In this document: piece after piece, positions 14,029-22,688 of the stretch
Layout: every line of letters begins with the position of its first letter
Position numbering within the stretch: the stretch's first letter is position 1
NCBI GenBank assembly: GCA_035527515.1
Contig: DATLAJ010000114.1
Coordinates: 71,994-117,481, forward strand
Origin: a bacterium
Lineage (GTDB): Bacteria > B130-G9
DNA length: 45,488 bases
Reading direction: 5' to 3'
Notes under the pieces: generated by a model
Told to the model about the DNA's origin: nothing
The model's input: the letters and a program-made list of their open reading frames with translations, nothing else
The model's database searches: none
Position numbers and translations under genes: made by a program

Positions 14029-16305
14029 ATGAAGTCTGTCAACTCAATGGTCTTCTGCCTTGTTCTGTTGTGTGCATTCATGGCGGCTCATGTGGGGGAA
14101 GGCTCGGACGCTAAGATAACAAACTATCGCAACTGGGATTTCATCGTTGACGTTGCCTCGAGAGGGAACGTGATTGCCGTCGGCACTATGTGCGGCGCTC
14201 TGGTTTTGAATGAGGGACAGGTTACTTTGCTATCCACGGACAATGCGGTTATGGGATTCAGCCAAGTAGGCGCTGTTGATGTCGCGCCCGACGGGAGCGT
14301 CTGGATAGGCGGATGGGGGCTCTGTCGATACTCTCAGGGAGAGGTCCTCAATTACCCCCTGTTTGACAGCGCCTATACTGTTGCCGCCATCTCGAGAGAC
14401 GAGGCCTGGGTAGTAGGCTCCATGCCTGGGAATTATGATGACTATCTGTTCCACGTAAACGCAGCAGAAGTGAAGCCAGTTGAGATTGATGGGTACCCGG
14501 ATGAACTCATCTTTGACGGATTCGGGAACGTATTCTGTTCCGCCGATGGATGGATCTTCTGGTATGACACCAAAAGCGGCTCGTTTGTTGAGTGTCCTGG
14601 GTTTGACGTTGACTTCTACGTATTCGCGCGAGACGCATCAGGCTTTGCCTATGTAGCTTCAGAGGACGGTCTTTGGCGCTTCGACGGAGATCAATGGCAC
14701 CAGATTGCCGACGGAACGGTCTGGGCGCCATTCCCGTACGGCCCCAGCGGTTTCTCGTTCGCAGAGGACGGCACGCTGTGGGCCTACGCAGGCGCCGGGT
14801 TGCTCCGGCGCGACGAGCAGAGCGGCCAGCTCTTCACCGAGGGGTGCGGGATAAACCTGGTATTTGAGTATGACGACGATAGCACATGGCGGAACGGCGT
14901 CAGGGGAATCGCGGCGCTAGAGGGCACCCAGATGGTTGTAGGCACGCGGTCCGACGGCCTGCTTGTTTTCGATGGCCACCAGTTCTCACACGTCGGATTC
15001 GGCGACGGTCCGCCGGACAACATCATAACGGATTTGGTTGAGGACTTCCGCGGCCGGATGTGGGTCGGTGAGAGCGGCGCTTTTGGCATCGGTTGTTACG
15101 ATGGCGCTGCTTGGGATTATTTTGACCCAGAGGGCGTCTTCAGCTGGTTTGAGGTGGCCGCGACATGTGTGGACACCAACGGCTCGATTCAATTCTTCGA
15201 GTACCCAGGAAGACTGATAAGCTTCGATGGCGCTGAGTTCTTGGTTCAGGAGGGATACGACCACGGCGTGACGGACTGCGTTGGGGTTCAAATGGAGCCT
15301 GCGGCAGATGGCGAGCTCTGGGTGAGCCTCGAAGGGTCTGACTTCTACGACTTTTCAGGTGCAGCGCGGATACGAGGAGATGATTGGGAGCTATTCCCAA
15401 CCTATGACCTCTTCCCCGGACGCGCGGTCAGTTTTGGGCCCGCCCAATTCGGTTGTGGCACCCATGCCAAGACCAGCGGTGATCGGGGAAGGGCCCCGAC
15501 AATTGTAATGGCGCCGGACAACCGCGTCTGGCTCATCCTGGGCAGCGTTATTAGGACGTTTGACGGCCGGAATTGGGGCGGCGGCTCTCTTCCGACTCCC
15601 GTGCCATTCGCCCAGTCCGACGTTTCTGGCGCCGTGTTTGACGTTGAAGAACGGCTTGTTTTCTTCACGGCGCAGGGCGTCTTCCGGTCAGACGGAGAGT
15701 GTTGGACGCAGCTCTACGAGGAGTCCGCGTTGAAGGGGACGATCGATGCGGATGGCGCAATCTGGTTCATCGGATTTGACCAAATGTGGAAATTCGAGCT
15801 CGTCTCGATCAAGCCCGACGGGACGGTGATAACGTTAGACGAAACCGATGGACTGGCCGACTGTAATCTGCTCTGCGTCACTGTCGATCATAACGGCGAC
15901 AAGTGGGTCGGCACAACCGGTGGGCTTTCTCGCGTCGAGAACGACGGCCCTGCACAGCAATCGCTTCAGCTCTCGACCAGCGTCAACCCGCAAGGCGTCT
16001 TGACCCTGAGCGCGCAGCTCACCAACGCCGGAAGGATCATTCCTGTCTCGCTGTGGCTCGCCTGCCAATATAACGGTCAGTTCTACTACTACCCCGATTG
16101 GGGCCAGACGCCGACTCCGGTCGATCTCACGCTCAGTGCCTCCTCCATTCAACCTCACGTGCTGCTGAACATCGACACGAGTTCTCTCCCGCCCGGTGAC
16201 TACACGTTCTACGGCGGCGTCAGCCTCCTCGGCGGCATGGACTTGCTTATCGGCGCCCGAGGCAACAAGATCGCCGTCGCGACATATTCATCACCAGTCT
16301 TGTGA
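14029..16305 (+). CDS. Large exported beta-propeller protein (Reg_prop-like) 1
   Basis: 758 residues with a signal peptide (MVFCLVLLCAFMAAHVGEG). The body is a run of roughly 40-60-residue blades of the two-component-regulator-propeller kind, with motifs such as APDGSVWIGGWGLCRY, EDFRGRMWVGESGAFGI and DHNGDKWVGTTGGLSRVEN. These repeats are normally the sensor half of hybrid kinases, but no membrane or kinase part follows. The chain ends with a beta-rich C-terminal domain of about 110 residues (LSTSVNPQGVL...LPPGDYTFYGGVSLL) that resembles the tails of the proteins at 18683, 22689 and 32574. It is likely exported or cell-surface. GGAGG lies upstream of ATG 14029. The 292 bases after it hold no gene I can support. 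Confidence 0.8.
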   Translation: MKSVNSMVFCLVLLCAFMAAHVGEGSDAKITNYRNWDFIVDVASRGNVIAVGTMCGALVLNEGQVTLLSTDNAVMGFSQVGAVDVAPDGSVWIGGWGLCRYSQGEVLNYPLFDSAYTVAAISRDEAWVVGSMPGNYDDYLFHVNAAEVKPVEIDGYPDELIFDGFGNVFCSADGWIFWYDTKSGSFVECPGFDVDFYVFARDASGFAYVASEDGLWRFDGDQWHQIADGTVWAPFPYGPSGFSFAEDGTLWAYAGAGLLRRDEQSGQLFTEGCGINLVFEYDDDSTWRNGVRGIAALEGTQMVVGTRSDGLLVFDGHQFSHVGFGDGPPDNIITDLVEDFRGRMWVGESGAFGIGCYDGAAWDYFDPEGVFSWFEVAATCVDTNGSIQFFEYPGRLISFDGAEFLVQEGYDHGVTDCVGVQMEPAADGELWVSLEGSDFYDFSGAARIRGDDWELFPTYDLFPGRAVSFGPAQFGCGTHAKTSGDRGRAPTIVMAPDNRVWLILGSVIRTFDGRNWGGGSLPTPVPFAQSDVSGAVFDVEERLVFFTAQGVFRSDGECWTQLYEESALKGTIDADGAIWFIGFDQMWKFELVSIKPDGTVITLDETDGLADCNLLCVTVDHNGDKWVGTTGGLSRVENDGPAQQSLQLSTSVNPQGVLTLSAQLTNAGRIIPVSLWLACQYNGQFYYYPDWGQTPTPVDLTLSASSIQPHVLLNIDTSSLPPGDYTFYGGVSLLGGMDLLIGARGNKIAVATYSSPVL

Positions 16306-16597
16306 AGATCGGAATATCCTCGAACAGCCCGCCGGGTTTCGATTCGTGCTATGCCAGCAATTCCTACCCAATACGACACGGTGTTTGCTGGGACAACCTT
16401 ATCGAGGGAGCAAACAGCGCTATGGAGCGCATGTGTACGGGCCATGGATGAGACTGTGAAAACTGCTGTGCCCGTAAGGCAGAAATATGTAACCTCAATC
16501 GTAGCTGATTTGTTTTCCACTAGGAGCTGGGGAATGATCGTCTCTCCTACAGCTGTCTTTTGGAACTTAACGGAGTGACATCAAGGAGCCGGTCTAA

Positions 16598-16828
16598 ATG
16601 CCGATTTTTGAATACCATTGCGACGATTGCGGGAGGGATTTCGAGGCGCTCGTCTCCCCAGGCGAGCAGGTATCTGAGTGTAAACATTGCCGAAGCGAGC
16701 ACATAAGACGGCGCTTTTCATCCTTTTCAACCAGAACTGACACATACACCTCATCAAACCGAGACTCTGCCATAACCTCGAGCTGCGCCTCCTGCAATTC
16801 AGGCCACTGTTCCACATGCCACCACTGA
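16598..16828 (+). CDS. FmdB-family zinc-ribbon protein
   Basis: 76 residues. MPIFEYHCDDCGRDFEALV is the standard opening of the FmdB family, whose zinc is held by C8-C11 and C28-C31. A second cysteine cluster near the C-terminus (SCASCNSGHCSTCHH) is more than the usual member carries. FmdB was first described as a putative regulator of formamidase/amidase genes, but its function is unclear. AAGGAG precedes ATG 16598. The HAD gene begins 4 bases after its stop. Confidence 0.88.
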   Translation: MPIFEYHCDDCGRDFEALVSPGEQVSECKHCRSEHIRRRFSSFSTRTDTYTSSNRDSAITSSCASCNSGHCSTCHH

Positions 16829-16832
16829 CGCA

Positions 16833-17540
16833 ATGTCCCATGACCGAATCGACAGCATCGTTTTCGACATGGACGGGACGGTTGTGCTGGCCCGGGACAT
16901 CGCCATCCAATCTGTGCACCAGGGCACAAGAGAGATGTTTCTAGAGCTCGGCATCGACGCTGAGCTCCCTACCAGAGAGAGAATCCTCGACAGCATAGGG
17001 AAGCCATCGCCTGAGTACTTCGCCTCGCTATTCCCCGATCTTGAGCCCTCCGTCAGAAGCAGAATCCAGCAGCGAATATATCAACTTGAGGCGAAGCTCC
17101 TCGCCGAAGGGGCTGGGTCCTTCGCGCCCGGCGCGCCCGGCGCGCTTGTCAAGCTGCGTCGGATGGGCCTCAAACTTGGCCTCGCCAGCAACTGCGGCAT
17201 GGGGTTCCTCAAAGGCAACATCGACGCGTTCGGGCTCGACAAATACTTCGACATGGTCCTATGTAGCGGCATGCGTGGCTATCCGCCTAAGGCGGCTCTG
17301 CTGAAGGAGATACTCGCGGAGTTTGGCTCCAAAAGGGCAATGATGGTCGGCGATAGGTGTTACGATATCGAGGCCGCAATTGAGTGCAAGATGATCCCGG
17401 TGGGCGTCCATTACGGCTACGGCGCTCCGGGTGAGCTTCAAGGAGCAGAACTTCTCATACAAGACCTCAACGAGCTGCCCAATATGCTTGACGGCTCCAA
17501 GTCTAAAAGCCAACTCACCGGAGACCCCAATGCGAGTTGA
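16833..17540 (+). CDS. HAD-superfamily hydrolase, phosphoglycolate-phosphatase-like
   Basis: 235 residues. Motif I is FDMDGT (nucleophile D12, acid D14), motif II the Ser of LASNCGM, motif III the Lys of PPKAALLKEIL and motif IV MVGDRCYDIEAA. All four are intact. The helical cap between motifs I and II has the size of the Gph/PGMB-like subgroup. It would remove phosphate from a small metabolite, possibly phosphoglycolate; the exact substrate cannot be read. The end overlaps the next gene by 11 bases, which suggests co-translation. Confidence 0.88.
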   Translation: MSHDRIDSIVFDMDGTVVLARDIAIQSVHQGTREMFLELGIDAELPTRERILDSIGKPSPEYFASLFPDLEPSVRSRIQQRIYQLEAKLLAEGAGSFAPGAPGALVKLRRMGLKLGLASNCGMGFLKGNIDAFGLDKYFDMVLCSGMRGYPPKAALLKEILAEFGSKRAMMVGDRCYDIEAAIECKMIPVGVHYGYGAPGELQGAELLIQDLNELPNMLDGSKSKSQLTGDPNAS

Positions 17541-18159
17541 ACGTCTTACGGTGGGACCCCTCGACGTCAACTGCTATATCTTATGGGACGACACCTCGCA
17601 TGAGGCGATAATCATCGACCCCGGAGCGGAGCCCGACCGCATACTCGACACCATCAGGAGCATCGGGCTTACCGTCAAGATGATCGTCAACACTCACGGC
17701 CATGTTGACCACACAGGCGCAAACAAGGAGATCAAAGAAGCGCTCGGCTGTCCCATATTGATGCATCAAGACGACCTTTATCTCCTGAACGACGAATGTG
17801 GCATTCCAATTGCGGAGCTGATCGGCGCCTCGACCTCGCCGCCCCCCGATCGAACGCTTGTAGATGGCGAGAAGCTCAGATTGGGCAAGACCAATATCGA
17901 GATCATTCACACACCCGGCCACACGCCGGGCAGTGTGTGCCTTCTTGCAGACGGAACTCTCTTTACAGGGGACACGCTCTTTGTCTCCGCCCTCGGCCGA
18001 ACCGACCTTCCAGGCGGTTCACAGAGCCAGCTTCTGGAGTCGATCAGACAGCGCCTTCTGATCCTTCCCGACGACACAATTGTCCTCCCAGGCCACGCCT
18101 ACGGCCCCCCACAATCGACTATCGAGCAAGAGCGCCAAACAAATCCCTTCTTAGCGTAG
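17530..18159 (+). CDS. Metallo-beta-lactamase-fold hydrolase (glyoxalase II-like)
   Basis: 209 residues from ATG 17530, the start matching the family opening MRVERLTVGPLDVNCYIL. The metal motif THGHVDHTG, then HTPGHTPGSVCLL, GDTLFVSALGRTDLPGG and the final VLPGHAYGP supply the His/Asp ligands of the two-metal site. Short bacterial members of this group hydrolyse thioesters (glyoxalase II-like) or persulfides. An upstream ATG at 17431 is ruled out because it lies inside the HAD gene. The 57 bases after the stop lead straight into the MITE-like element. Confidence 0.9.
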   Translation: MRVERLTVGPLDVNCYILWDDTSHEAIIIDPGAEPDRILDTIRSIGLTVKMIVNTHGHVDHTGANKEIKEALGCPILMHQDDLYLLNDECGIPIAELIGASTSPPPDRTLVDGEKLRLGKTNIEIIHTPGHTPGSVCLLADGTLFTGDTLFVSALGRTDLPGGSQSQLLESIRQRLLILPDDTIVLPGHAYGPPQSTIEQERQTNPFLA

Positions 18160-18215
18160 GAGGCTCGTATCCGATGACCAAGACCTCCACGCAATCAAAC
18201 TCCTTCCCCGAAGCA

Positions 18216-18535
18216 CCCCAATAATCAGATTGACCGTTCGCGAAGTTGTCTGTTGCAGTTACTTAACACGTAGATAGAGGAGTTCATGTTGCAGTCCGAA
18301 CTGGTGCCTCCTTCACCTGCCGGGTGGAAATGAGGGACCGAGGCTGCAATCCCCGACAGGGGATACCGTGGGTAGCCGTGCGTGCAACGCAACGGGAGGG
18401 TTATCATAAGGAGCTCTCCTTATTACCGTCAGGCTGCGCCTGCGGCTACCCGTGGTGTGCCCTTTCGGGCAAAATCCCATGCGCCCCATCCCCGAGGCGG
18501 CCACAACATTCCCCTCTTCAATCTGATTATTCGGG
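18216..18535. mobile_element. MITE-like element with terminal inverted repeats and internal REP hairpins (copy A)
   Basis: The ends CCCCAATAATCAGATTG (18216-18232) and CAATCTGATTATTCGGG (18519-18535) are inverted repeats, 16 of 17 matching. AGCA stands immediately outside both ends (18212-18215 and 18536-18539) and may be a 4-bp target duplication. Inside are ATCCCC/GGGGAT (18349-18364), GTAG plus an imperfect REP hairpin (18372-18395), a perfect palindrome ATAAGGAG/CTCCTTAT (18406-18423), and an inverted REP hairpin plus CTAC (18426-18449). There is no coding sequence, so it is non-autonomous. The reverse complement of the same structure lies at 42113-42436. Confidence 0.78.
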
Positions 18536-18682
18536 AGCAATTTGGCCCTTGATATTCTAGCAGGCAATCATTATATCTATATTGAGGCGCGCTGGCCGGT
18601 CCGCACGTGCGCTTTTGGGTTTGACGCTGCCAAGATCTCGCTATGAATAGGCTGCAAAAGCTCTAGAAGGGAGGAGTTAGCG

Positions 18683-20866
18683 ATGAGAAGATTTCTTGTT
18701 GCGGTCTTGTTGGCGGGCATTTTAGGACTGCCTTCGTGCTCGCCGGCGATGAAACTAGAGACGTTCACGAACATCAATGTCATCACGAAAGCGATACTTG
18801 TTGACGGCCCGTTCGTCTGGGCAGGGACGGACGGCGGCCTAGTCCGGTGGTGCATGCCAAATGGCTCAAGCGACAGATTCACGACGTCAGAAGGCCTCGC
18901 TAGCAATCACGTTTTCTCTCTTGCCCTCGACCTATCGGGTGGCGTATGGGTCGGCACTTTTGGAGGTGCAAGCAGAAATTACAGAGAGACTTGGTCTAGC
19001 TTCGACGGTAATTCGCGCCTCATTAGCCCTAGGGTCGAGGCGGTATTTACATCTAGCGATGGGAGAGTCTGGTTCGGCACGGCCGGCGGCGTTACCGTCT
19101 TCGACTGGGAGAGCTTCGAGAGCTACACCGTCCAGGATGGCCTCGCCGACAGCTGGGTGAAGGATATTACGGAATGCGCCGGTATCCTTTATTTCGCGAC
19201 CACAAACGGAGTATCAGTCTATGACGGCTCGTCTTGGCAAAGAATGAGCACTGACGACGGCCTTCCCAGCAATGACATCAGCTGCTTGACAGCCACTGCC
19301 AACCGCCTTTTCATCGGCACCCACGGCTCCGGCGTCTGCCTCTTCGATGGGAACGTGCTGCAGCCCTTCACATCGGATGATGGCATCCAGGGTTCGGTCA
19401 TCGCTGATCTTTATGCCGACCCGAGGGGCTATGTATGGGCGGCAACCGAGCTTGGTGCCTCCGTCTGGACAGATCCTGGTTGGCTCTCTTTCAACTATCT
19501 AGACGGCCTACCCGACGATCAGCTCCTGTCGATCGCGGCCGATGCGGATGGGAACGTTTACATCGGAACGGCAGCAAACGGGCTTTGGTGCTGGTATCAG
19601 GACAATGCCTTCTTTCTCACTTCTCCTGAGGGCCTGCTGGACAATCAGGTCCACTGCGTAACTCCTACCTCTGATGGCAGCATCTGGTTCGGCTGTGAGG
19701 AAGGGCTCTCAGTCCTCCAAACGGACGGGCTTTGGCAGTCATATCGCGATGTTGCAGGCAGGACACTTGGGAAGGTCAACGCGATCGTTGAGGCCCCGGG
19801 CAGCCAAGTCTGGCTGGGCACCGACCTGGCGGGGCTTGCCCACTTTGACGCTGGTCACTGGTCTTCGCTCAACTCTGACGATGGTCTTTGCAGCAACACT
19901 GTGCATTCGCTCGCCATCCTTGGGGACGTACTGTTGGCTGGGACCGCCGAAGGCCTGTCTGCTTATGACGGAGCGAGATTCTACTCCCTGACCGCTGATG
20001 ATGGCTTGCCGTTTGCGTCAATCGACGTGCTCGCTATCGATCCTGAGGGAAGGGTCCTGATGGGAAACAACTCCACCGAAGGAGGCCTCGTCATCCTGCA
20101 AGGCTCACAATTGACACATTACACGGTCGATGACGGCCTACCTTCCAACGGCATTTATTCAATAAATGCCGACCGACAGAGCGTTGTCTGGATCGGCACC
20201 AACCTAGGAGCAGTTCGCTGGGACGCTGAGGGAATCACCACGTTCGGCAGGGCGGAAGGGCTTGTCAACTTCGTAGTAACAGCAATCACCTATGACCCTT
20301 CTGGAGACGTTTGGCTCGCAACCGCAGGTGGCGTCTCACACTACGATGGCCAGTGTTTCGAGAACTTCACACAGGCCGAAGGCATAGCGGACAATCGTGT
20401 CCAGGACATCACCCTGGGCAACCATGGAGACCTATGGCTTGCGACGCTTGGTGGCGCAACAGAAATACAGTTCGTGTCCGCAGCAGAGCCGCAGATCGAT
20501 GTCTCTGTCTCAAAACCCAGCTACAGGCCAGGGGAAACTGTCTCGTGTGTCGTCTCGCTGTCAAACCCCGGCCAGACAAGACCCCTGGACATTTACATTG
20601 GCCTCATAACCCCAAACGGCGCCTTATACTCCTTCACAGCCGAGGGTCGATGGCTCAAGGACGATGTGAAGCCCTGGGCGCAAGGCATCACAATCCCCTC
20701 GGGCGCCAATATGGTCATGGACCCACTGGTATCGATTCATCTGCCGTCATATTATCCCTTGATCGTCGAACCCGGCAGCTACGCGTTCGCGGGCGCGATT
20801 TCAGATGCCTCGACCTCGAAATTCATCGGAGCAGCAGCTGTCGCGACCTTCCAGGTTACTGAGTGA
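18683..20866 (+). CDS. Large exported beta-propeller protein (Reg_prop) 2, probable lipoprotein
   Basis: 727 residues. The N-terminus MRRFLVAVLLAGILGLPSCS reads as a lipoprotein signal with the modified Cys in LPSC. About eleven blades carry the diagnostic DDGL/EGL turn of Reg_prop repeats (TTSEGLASNHVFSLALD, TDDGLPSNDISCL, SDDGLCSNTVHSL, VDDGLPSNGIYSI), with VWVGTFGG or VWIGTNLGA strands. In hybrid two-component sensors such blades bind polysaccharide or oligosaccharide signals, but no kinase follows here. The C-terminal domain (PSYRPGETVSCVVSLSNPG to the end) matches the tails of the neighbours. GGAGG precedes ATG 18683. A surface glycan-binding or structural role is possible. Confidence 0.85.
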   Translation: MRRFLVAVLLAGILGLPSCSPAMKLETFTNINVITKAILVDGPFVWAGTDGGLVRWCMPNGSSDRFTTSEGLASNHVFSLALDLSGGVWVGTFGGASRNYRETWSSFDGNSRLISPRVEAVFTSSDGRVWFGTAGGVTVFDWESFESYTVQDGLADSWVKDITECAGILYFATTNGVSVYDGSSWQRMSTDDGLPSNDISCLTATANRLFIGTHGSGVCLFDGNVLQPFTSDDGIQGSVIADLYADPRGYVWAATELGASVWTDPGWLSFNYLDGLPDDQLLSIAADADGNVYIGTAANGLWCWYQDNAFFLTSPEGLLDNQVHCVTPTSDGSIWFGCEEGLSVLQTDGLWQSYRDVAGRTLGKVNAIVEAPGSQVWLGTDLAGLAHFDAGHWSSLNSDDGLCSNTVHSLAILGDVLLAGTAEGLSAYDGARFYSLTADDGLPFASIDVLAIDPEGRVLMGNNSTEGGLVILQGSQLTHYTVDDGLPSNGIYSINADRQSVVWIGTNLGAVRWDAEGITTFGRAEGLVNFVVTAITYDPSGDVWLATAGGVSHYDGQCFENFTQAEGIADNRVQDITLGNHGDLWLATLGGATEIQFVSAAEPQIDVSVSKPSYRPGETVSCVVSLSNPGQTRPLDIYIGLITPNGALYSFTAEGRWLKDDVKPWAQGITIPSGANMVMDPLVSIHLPSYYPLIVEPGSYAFAGAISDASTSKFIGAAAVATFQVTE

Positions 20867-21244
20867 TAGAAAACTGGGCGGGCCAAGATAGGCCCCGCCG
20901 GGACATCTGCGAGGTCGAGTTCAACCAAAGGCAAGCCCTTGACGCTGAGCTCTATGGGGACCTCCAGGCCTGGCAAAAGAGGCGCCATAGAGATGGGGAA
21001 AGGTCTTAAAACAGGAGCCAGGGGCAGCCCTGGCTCACCATGACACACGCTCTCGATAACAATAGCCGCCGCACTGCGAAGATCGAGCTCCACGCATTCA
21101 CTACGGGCCCGCCGTGCGCACCTGTTTTGCCTCAGCAGAAGCTTCAGAGACAAGGAGGTTCTTGCAACGCATCCCTCACGAACATACAATCCTTAATATC
21201 CGTTCGTCAGAGAAATCGTGTCCTAAAGAGGGCCCTCAGGAGCC
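20867..21244. other. Intergenic region with one hairpin
   Basis: The only structure I see is a stem close to the preceding stop: GGCGGGCC (20877-20884) with GGCCCCGCC (20891-20899), one base bulged, no T-run. It might end the propeller transcript. Open frames on either strand in the rest show no recognisable family. Confidence 0.4.
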
Positions 21245-22456
21245 ATGTTTCGCAGCTCGAGAATCGCGCTTCTTCTGCTGGCCATCGGCTTCGTCGTCAT
21301 CCTTGTAGCTCTCTATCCGGAGTGGCAGAAGCTCACAGTCCCAAGTGGGCCCACGGGGTCGGCCCAATCGTTTTCGCTCAAGCCGCCCAAACTGACTACC
21401 CAGGAGGGAGGGCCAACAAGCCCAGGCGCTCACCGGCCTCTTGAACTGGTCTGGTCATTCCAAACGCAGCACAAGTGGCAGTATCGCGACCCGTTTCTCA
21501 AGAAAGCTGTTGACCAGAGCGGCGGGGCGATCTGCTCCGGCATAGTCGTGGCTCACGACAGGATCTATTTCGGGAGCGAGGGTGGCTTCGTTTACTGCCT
21601 CTCGCTGGACGGGAGGCCAGTATGGAGTTTCGAGACGTTTGGCGCCAAGGTAGGCGAGCCTGTCGCCGCCCAGGATCGGCTCTTCTGTGGCTCTGAGGAC
21701 AACTACCTTTACGCCCTTGCCCCAGAGATTGGAGAACAGCTCTATCGTTTCAACGCGAAGTCGGAGGTCCTGACGACGCCGCTTGTCGTCGGCGATCGCC
21801 TCGTAGTTGCTGCGCGGATGGGACGCATCTTCGCCCTCGGGCCCGCATTCGGGAAGGAGCTCTGGGTCTATCGGCATGACCACTTGTTCAAGTCATCTCC
21901 CGCAAGCGACGGCAAGACCGTGTTCATTGGCTCCGATTCCGAAGAGCTGCTGGCGCTAAACCTTCTGTCCGGCGAGCTTGAGTGGTCTTTTGACACCAAG
22001 AGCGCCGTGCGTTCCACTCCGGTCGTCTGTGCAGGTCGCATAATTGTGGCGTGCTGGGACGGACGTCTCCTCTCGATCTCGGCCTCGACGCATCAGCTGC
22101 TGTTTGAGACGCAGCTTCGAGGCTTTGTCAAATCCACGCCTCAGCTGGGCACGGGACGCATCTATGCCTCAACGCTTGACGGTCTTGTGTATGCGCTCTC
22201 GGCCACAGACGGGAGTATTCTCTGGTCGGTTAAGTGTGGTGATGTGGTCGAGGCCTCGCCTCTGTTGTCTTCAGACGAGAAGATGCTTTACGTTGGCAAC
22301 TGGGACGGCATGTTCTACGTTCTGGACGCTGACACCGGACAGATTTTGGCATCGAGAGACCTGGGCTGGATGGTGTCCCGACGGTCAGCGCTAACGCCCG
22401 ATGGGAGGGTCTTGGTCGGGACCAAATCGGGCTTCATTTACTGTCTTTGGCCTTGA
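21245..22456 (+). CDS. Membrane-anchored PQQ-type beta-propeller protein
   Basis: 403 residues. An N-terminal uncleaved-looking membrane helix (ALLLLAIGFVVILVALY) is followed by a Pro/Ser linker and seven or so PQQ-like blades: GRPVWSFETFG, FCGSEDNYLYALAPEIGEQL, GKELWVYRHDHLFKSSP, GELEWSFDTKSAVRSTPV, DGSILWSVKCGDVVEASP. The A-x-D/G-x-x-x-G-x-x-x-W blade pattern and the phrase SSP/STP recur as in BamB and quinoprotein propellers. Catalytic PQQ ligands are not evident, so it is more likely a scaffold or binding protein in the periplasm. AGGAG precedes ATG 21245. It stands among other exported propellers. Confidence 0.83.
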   Translation: MFRSSRIALLLLAIGFVVILVALYPEWQKLTVPSGPTGSAQSFSLKPPKLTTQEGGPTSPGAHRPLELVWSFQTQHKWQYRDPFLKKAVDQSGGAICSGIVVAHDRIYFGSEGGFVYCLSLDGRPVWSFETFGAKVGEPVAAQDRLFCGSEDNYLYALAPEIGEQLYRFNAKSEVLTTPLVVGDRLVVAARMGRIFALGPAFGKELWVYRHDHLFKSSPASDGKTVFIGSDSEELLALNLLSGELEWSFDTKSAVRSTPVVCAGRIIVACWDGRLLSISASTHQLLFETQLRGFVKSTPQLGTGRIYASTLDGLVYALSATDGSILWSVKCGDVVEASPLLSSDEKMLYVGNWDGMFYVLDADTGQILASRDLGWMVSRRSALTPDGRVLVGTKSGFIYCLWP

Positions 22457-22541
22457 GCTGGCACATTATGGGGCTGAGGCGTGCTCATTTCCCGTGGCTG
22501 TGTCCGAGAGGAGGTTCAAGCGCCCAGAAGCCCCGGAACTG

Positions 22542-22619
22542 ATGAAACAGGTCTTTAGGGGCAAGGTCTATGTGGACGGCAAAGAACAACAAATTGACAA
22601 AGCAGGAGTAGCTGTTTAA
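22542..22619 (+). CDS. MKQV mini-protein, copy 1 (25 codons)
   Basis: A 25-residue frame, MKQVFRGKVYVDGKEQQIDK plus AGVAV, follows the PQQ-propeller gene by 85 bases. Related frames occur at 25277-25390 and 32385-32513. Upstream in the same frame (about 22482-22541) the sequence resembles the C-terminal end of the protein at 22689 (ACSFPVAVSE against ASCPFEVSAE), so the piece looks like a duplicated tail plus mini-gene. The conserved part is MKQV(F/Y), then G-K-V-Y-V and an acidic I/L-D-K/E. No known family is recognised. No strong ribosome site precedes this ATG. Confidence 0.4.
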   Translation: MKQVFRGKVYVDGKEQQIDKAGVAV

Positions 22620-22688
22620 GTTCGATTTACACACTTAATGATGGTAACTCATTGACAATACATCTTTTGTAATAAGGAGGTAGAACTA

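Noticed and set aside
16351-16578. 75-codon frame between propeller 1 and fmdB
   Set aside because: No ribosome site and no recognisable pattern; treated as chance.
20779-21189. 136-codon minus-strand frame after propeller 2
   Set aside because: It runs antisense into the propeller gene and has no ribosome site or family resemblance.
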